Below, in pieces: positions 62,945 to 64,000 of a stretch of DNA of 64,000 nt. The DNA is from Nitrospirota bacterium (GTDB taxonomy: Bacteria > Nitrospirota > Thermodesulfovibrionia > Thermodesulfovibrionales > UBA6898). How positions within the stretch are numbered: the stretch's first letter is position 1; every line of letters begins with the position of its first letter. A model generated the notes under the pieces. That model was not told the DNA's origin and made no database searches. It saw only the letters and a list, made by a program, of their open reading frames with translations. Where the stretch lies: contig JAJXTV010000012.1 in the NCBI GenBank assembly GCA_021783515.1, positions 36,244 through 100,243 on the forward strand, given 5' to 3'. The position numbers were made by a program, and so were the translations under genes.

Positions 62945-62966
62945 AGGGCGGACTGACGCCCGCCCT
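62945..62966. terminator. Stem-loop between convergent M16 and DUF2892 genes
   Basis: AGGGCGG / CCGCCCT stem with an eight-base loop. It lies 19 bases past the M16 stop and just after the end of the oppositely oriented gene, so it could serve both, but lacks T-tracts. Confidence 0.4.
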
Positions 62967-62973
62967 CAGACGA

Positions 62974-63165
62974 TTAGCTGCACTTCTTGCAGGTCGAAAT
63001 GCCGAGAAGCGCATAAGGCGGGCACCATCCGGTCAGCCCCGTAAGGAGCGGCACTACGCCGAGATATCCCCAGGCCGAATGCGGGCCGACGAAGGCCAGC
63101 GACAGTATCCCGAGTCCCGCGATGATCCTTATCGCCCTTTCGATTCCTCCGATATTCTTCTTCAT
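62974..63165 (-). CDS. DUF2892 inner membrane protein
   Basis: A 63-residue protein of the DUF2892 (YgaP C-terminal-like) family: GGIERAIRIIAGLGILSLAFVG, then a second helix (WGYLGVVPLLTGLTGWCPPYALLGI) and a CKKC tail. The family member YgaP couples such helices to a rhodanese domain; here the membrane part is alone. GGGAGG precedes its start. A CRP/FNR-like palindrome in its upstream region suggests control by oxygen, NO or cAMP. Confidence 0.88.
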   Translation of the reverse strand: MKKNIGGIERAIRIIAGLGILSLAFVGPHSAWGYLGVVPLLTGLTGWCPPYALLGISTCKKCS

Positions 63166-63206
63166 CTTCTTTACCTCCCTGAGATCGCGATTGTTGTCTT
63201 GAACTG

Positions 63207-63253
63207 ATTATATTTTAGGAAATCGGGGAGGATAAGTATGTGACTTAGTCACA
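63207..63253 (-). promoter_or_regulatory. Promoter of the DUF2892 gene with CRP/FNR-family-like site
   Basis: On the minus strand two overlapping -10 options (TAAAAT at 63217-63212 and TATAAT at 63212-63207) stand before the gene. The palindrome TGTGACTTAGTCACA spans 63239-63253. With the TAAAAT hexamer its centre is about 41 bases upstream of the start, the usual position for class II activation by CRP/FNR-type regulators. The half-site spacing is one base shorter than the E. coli CRP consensus. Confidence 0.5.
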
Positions 63254-63627
63254 AAAAGGGAGATCGGTACGACAGTCCTTTTCTGCGAAGGAGAATATAC
63301 GGCGACGCTGCATGCGGTTTAGGCGGACAATCAGGGATAGCGGGAGAGATAGCACAAGCCTGCTTTCACCACGTACAGCGCATAACTTTTCTGATGACCC
63401 CGACTAACGCTCACCGGCTGGCTTTCAACGGCCGTAAGATTTCCGATTCAAATGCGCATTCAAATGGCCACGCCCTTTTTTTGAGCCCATCCAGTACGTC
63501 TCAGGCGGGAAAAAATGCGACTGTGCGTCTGCTTCCTTTTGAAAAACACGTAATGGAATACTTCAAAATTCCAGCGGGTGACTTCTAATCACAACTTGAT
63601 CACAACTTGAGCTAACACATATTTATC
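63254..63627. other. Stretch with no supported gene
   Basis: One 64-codon frame (63394-63588) lacks a ribosome-binding site and coding character. I see no RNA gene or repeat in it. It separates the DUF2892 promoter from the riboswitch-controlled gene. Confidence 0.5.
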
Positions 63628-63657
63628 TTGACAGGAAGGCGCTATTCGTGGTCTAAT
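63628..63657 (+). promoter_or_regulatory. Promoter of the riboswitch-controlled gene
   Basis: Perfect TTGACA at 63628-63633, an 18-base spacer and TCTAAT at 63652-63657 (five of six consensus). Transcription would begin near 63664, a few bases before the riboswitch. Confidence 0.75.
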
Positions 63658-63666
63658 CGGCCAGAA

Positions 63667-63751
63667 ACCACCGAAAGGGTAAGATCCGGGTGACCGGATG
63701 ACGCAAAGCTACCTGTCCTGTAGAGTCAGGAAAGAGGGGCTGTCGAAGTGG
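63667..63751 (+). promoter_or_regulatory. GEMM-I type cyclic-dinucleotide riboswitch
   Basis: The invariant core GACGCAAAGC (63700-63709) follows a six-base hairpin ATCCGG-GTGA-CCGGAT (63684-63699) capped by a GNRA tetraloop. That is the arrangement of helix P1b (tetraloop) and the J1/2 core in GEMM-I RNAs. A second arm (TCCTG...CAGGA) and the GAGGGGCTGTCGA segment match the distal helix and its receptor. The ends close through CCAC...GTGG. GEMM-I RNAs bind c-di-GMP, or 3',3'-cGAMP in the Ib variant; I cannot tell which here. A terminator follows, so ligand probably controls read-through. Confidence 0.8.
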
Positions 63752-63763
63752 ATGGGGAATTTG

Positions 63764-63792
63764 AGCTTACCTTTTCGGAGGTAGGCTTTTTT
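63764..63792 (+). terminator. Intrinsic terminator serving as riboswitch expression platform
   Basis: AGCTTACCT / AGGTAGGCT stem (one wobble pair) with a six-base loop, then TTTTTTAT. It sits 12 bases after the riboswitch and 39 before the start codon, the position expected for a transcriptional switch. Confidence 0.8.
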
Positions 63793-63830
63793 ATTTGCGG
63801 GGATAAAAGATACCGGGAGGGAAATGGGGC

Positions 63831-64000
63831 ATGGGAAATCATCAATTCAGCCGGTCACTGAGAATCATATCTGCAGTAGTTTTATCTTTCTTTTGCTGGA
63901 CTTTCGCAGGCGGGGTCGATGTTGCTTATGCGGTCAAAAGCGAGCAGCAGCCGGCTATCAGCAAACAGCAAACCACAACCTCGCCCAGCCGTGGCGAGAA
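63831..64000 (+). CDS. Start of an exported protein, cut by the window edge
   Basis: After GGGAGGG, an ATG at 63831 opens a frame with a long signal peptide (SLRIISAVVLSFFCWTFAGGVDVAYA) and a Gln/Ser/Thr-rich start of the mature protein (SEQQPAISKQQTTTSPSRGE). Only 56 codons are visible, so the family cannot be named. Control by a GEMM riboswitch and the signal peptide suggest a cell-surface or matrix protein. Confidence 0.75.
   Translation, partial: MGNHQFSRSLRIISAVVLSFFCWTFAGGVDVAYAVKSEQQPAISKQQTTTSPSRGE

Noticed and set aside
63394..63588. 64-codon open frame in the right-hand intergenic region
   Set aside because: No ribosome-binding site, no promoter and no protein-like composition.

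Overview
The window looks like chromosomal DNA of a Gram-negative, LPS-bearing bacterium of fairly high GC content. It carries an lptC-lptA-lptB-rpoN block, lipoproteins, heme and lipoate synthesis, and a dense set of two-component and c-di-GMP signalling genes. PAS domains with CxxC pairs, DUF116 beside fmt, an AlaC-type aminotransferase overlapping hom, and frequent TTG/GTG starts would suit a Nitrospirota or Desulfobacterota-like anaerobe. That placement is inference; there is no rRNA gene here to settle it.

Layout. 1-2824 (minus): LPS transport genes and the start of rpoN. 2974-5032 (minus): aroE and two membrane proteins. 5163-5927 (plus): a zinc-ribbon membrane protein with an HEAGH motif. 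5995-13509 (minus): a tightly packed cluster of DUF512 radical-SAM protein, pgsA, TPR protein, rpe, PASTA protein, rsmB, zinc-ribbon/NTF2-like protein and lipoprotein. 13628-15589 (plus): def-fmt-DUF116. 15.6-21.4 kb: an AT-richer accessory island flanked by two copies of the 3' end of the DUF116 gene. It holds a coiled-coil membrane protein, a 5'-truncated lipase, an Ig-like lipoprotein, an internally deleted REP-type transposase element with perfect 27-bp inverted repeats, and a DUF4143-type ATPase. 21.4-24.6 kb: gene relics, a DHA2 drug transporter, a nitroreductase and a cold-shock gene with clear promoter and terminator. 24.97-28.3 kb: lipA, aminotransferase, hom. 28.5-36.0 kb: MscS channel, YidB-like protein, a secreted triple helix-hairpin-helix protein, a giant DUF748 protein, a structured intergenic RNA candidate and a small Cys-rich SAP-like protein. 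36.1-45.3 kb: RNase Z-like hydrolase, then galT-glgA-histidine kinase-response regulator-RNA methyltransferase. 45.4-50.3 kb: c-di-GMP genes (PAS-GGDEF, HD-GYP-hemerythrin, REC-GGDEF) and two small unknown proteins. 50.5-56.7 kb: moeA-PBP fusion, DUF4445 protein, hemH, hemY, cyclophilin. 57.0-62.9 kb: DUF465, ilvD, rpsO, pnp, M16 protease. 62.97-64 kb: DUF2892 membrane protein with a CRP/FNR-like site, then a promoter, a GEMM (cyclic-dinucleotide) riboswitch, a terminator and the start of a secreted protein cut by the window edge.

Taken together, most of the window is core housekeeping in overlapping operons. The points worth a second look are the island built around the duplicated DUF116 end, the decayed REP-transposase element, the riboswitch at the right edge in a region with two GGDEF genes and one HD-GYP gene, and the folded unassigned sequence near 35.3-35.6 kb. 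I found no CRISPR array, tRNA or rRNA.
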